From: an uncultured Methylophaga sp.
GTDB lineage: Bacteria; Pseudomonadota; Gammaproteobacteria; Nitrosococcales; Methylophagaceae
NCBI GenBank assembly: GCA_947631375.1
Contig: CANRLD010000134.1
Location: 1-5,113 of the forward strand
Direction: 5' to 3'
Length of the DNA stretch: 5,113 bases
Below, piece by piece: positions 4,108 through 5,113 of the stretch (position 1 is its first letter; the number at the start of each line of letters is the position of its first letter). The position numbers and the translations under genes are program-made. The notes beneath the pieces were generated by a model. The model ran no database searches and had not been told where the DNA came from. It saw only the letters and a list, made by a program, of their open reading frames with translations.

Positions 4108-5113
4108 ATGGTTGAACGTAGCTACTGGTTTGACAAAAAAGAATATGAAACGCGATTGTTGCGGGTTCAGAAAAGGCTAATTGAAAAAAAGCAGGATGCC
4201 TTTCTGGCATTTATGCCGGAAACGGTCACTTATCTTACGGGCTTTTTTACCCGAGGATATACGAGTTTTCAGTTCGCCATAATTCCTGCTGTGGGAACGC
4301 CAACTATTATATGCCGTGATGTTGAAGAATATTACATTGACAGCACATGTGTTTTTCCGGGACGCGTTTTATGGACTGACAGTGATGATCGTATTGCTGT
4401 GGCTGCAAATGCAATTCGTGACTGTGTAGGGGGAAAGCCAAATTTAGGTATCGAAATGGCGGCTTGGCCATTATCTGTTGCGCGTTATCAGGGGCTTAAA
4501 GCAGCCCTACCTGATGTTACATGGAATGATGAAAGTCGACTCGTCACTGAAATGCGTTTTATCAAGTCACCTGCAGAAATCGCATATCAGCGCCGCGCGG
4601 CTAAAGCTTCACAGGCTGGTATGCAGGCCGCTATCGATACAGCAACTGCTGGAACAAGTGAGCGGGAAATGGCGGCTGAGATTTGTGCGGCAATGATCCG
4701 GGCTGGAAGTGATTTACCAGGCCCAGGCGTTATGTCTTCAGGGGAGCGGGCGTTTCATCTCCATGGCGGCTACTCTGATCGCGTTTTGACGTATGGTGAT
4801 ATTGTTCAGATTGAAACAACACCTAATGTGCGACATTATCATGCCCGTTTTATGCGTCCGATCAGAGTTGGGGTAGCAAGTGATGAAGATTATCGCATTG
4901 TCGAGAAACTGATAGAAATACAGGATAAAGCACTTGCAGCAGTTAGGCCTGGCGTAGCAGCGACTATTTCTGATGCAATTTATCGGGATGGAATCTTATC
5001 AGCGGGTCTGCGTGAAACCTATACCAATAAAACATTCTATTCGGTTGGACTGCTTTTAGCACCGAGTGGCGGAGAGCCTTTAGAGGCTGAACCCGGCAGC
5101 GAATGGACGTTTC
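4108..5113 (+). CDS. Creatinase/prolidase-like M24 family protein, metal ligands not conserved (3' partial)
   Basis: The first 335 codons of a gene that runs off the right edge. The frame is open throughout, and an upstream in-frame stop at 4051 leaves only ATGs at 4099 and 4108 as starts. Residues 1-~148 fit the creatinase N-terminal domain (E12-Y...R16-L; M-P-E-T-V-T-Y-L-T-G-F at 36-46). The linker M-R-F-I-K-S-P-A-E-I (149-158) leads into the pita-bread M24 domain. An active-site-type His is present in F-H-L-H-G-G (216-221), followed by Y-G-D (229-231). At the positions of the two metal-binding aspartates there are instead Glu236 and, 11 residues later, Arg247. The third ligand region (normally G-H-G-x-G) reads F-Y-S-V-G (310-314). 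This fits metal-independent creatinase-type C-N hydrolases or related proteins (ectoine hydrolase DoeA is another M24 relative) rather than a true Xaa-Pro peptidase. Only a weak Shine-Dalgarno (GGAT, 4097-4100) precedes it. Family secure; substrate unknown. Confidence 0.88.
   Translation, partial: MVERSYWFDKKEYETRLLRVQKRLIEKKQDAFLAFMPETVTYLTGFFTRGYTSFQFAIIPAVGTPTIICRDVEEYYIDSTCVFPGRVLWTDSDDRIAVAANAIRDCVGGKPNLGIEMAAWPLSVARYQGLKAALPDVTWNDESRLVTEMRFIKSPAEIAYQRRAAKASQAGMQAAIDTATAGTSEREMAAEICAAMIRAGSDLPGPGVMSSGERAFHLHGGYSDRVLTYGDIVQIETTPNVRHYHARFMRPIRVGVASDEDYRIVEKLIEIQDKALAAVRPGVAATISDAIYRDGILSAGLRETYTNKTFYSVGLLLAPSGGEPLEAEPGSEWTF

Noticed and set aside
1..5113. Search for CRISPR arrays, tRNA/rRNA genes, insertion sequences and phage genes
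   Set aside because: No regularly spaced repeats, cloverleaf-like sequence, transposase motifs or terminal inverted repeats were seen by eye.

Overview
The window holds a compact, all plus-strand gene cluster that looks like accessory catabolism and transport. In order: the C-terminal part of a GntR/FCD regulator (cut by the left edge), a DapA/N-acetylneuraminate-lyase-superfamily enzyme, a short-chain dehydrogenase/reductase (SDR), a class I glutamine amidotransferase-like protein, a periplasmic solute-binding protein of the polyamine-type (PotD-like) ABC class, and a creatinase/prolidase-like M24 protein (cut by the right edge). Base composition is moderate (roughly 45-50 % GC by eye). The gene styles and neighbourhood suggest a proteobacterium, most likely an alphaproteobacterium of the Rhizobiales/Brucellaceae type. 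That placement is an impression from protein style, not a measured assignment.

Layout: positions 1-2746 form a tight translationally coupled unit. The regulator stop overlaps the DapA-like start by one base (TAATG), the DapA-like stop overlaps the SDR start (ATGA), and the amidotransferase follows 11 bases later with its own strong Shine-Dalgarno. A 61-base gap without a clear terminator leads into the solute-binding protein (2808-3857), which is probably part of the same operon or has a weak internal promoter. A 250-base non-coding gap (3858-4107) follows. It holds a perfect 10-bp inverted repeat with a one-base centre, further weaker dyads and a good sigma70-like promoter immediately before the M24 gene, so this gap looks like a transcription-unit boundary with an operator.

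How the genes may work together (inference): a small amine- or amide-containing compound would be captured by the binding protein. Its C-N bonds would be opened by the creatinase-like and/or amidotransferase-like hydrolases, the carbon skeleton oxidised or reduced by the SDR, and the product cleaved or dehydrated through a Schiff base by the DapA-like enzyme, under control of the GntR regulator sensing an intermediate. No permease or ATPase genes are present in the window, so the transporter is incomplete here.

The most interesting feature is that three of the enzymes (DapA-like, SDR and M24) belong to familiar folds but have replaced hallmark active-site residues: Tyr/Arg/Thr in the DapA-like enzyme, YxxxK in the SDR and the metal ligands in the M24 protein. 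All three reading frames are intact and otherwise well conserved. The substrate cannot be guessed by simple family transfer, and the locus is a candidate uncharacterised catabolic pathway.
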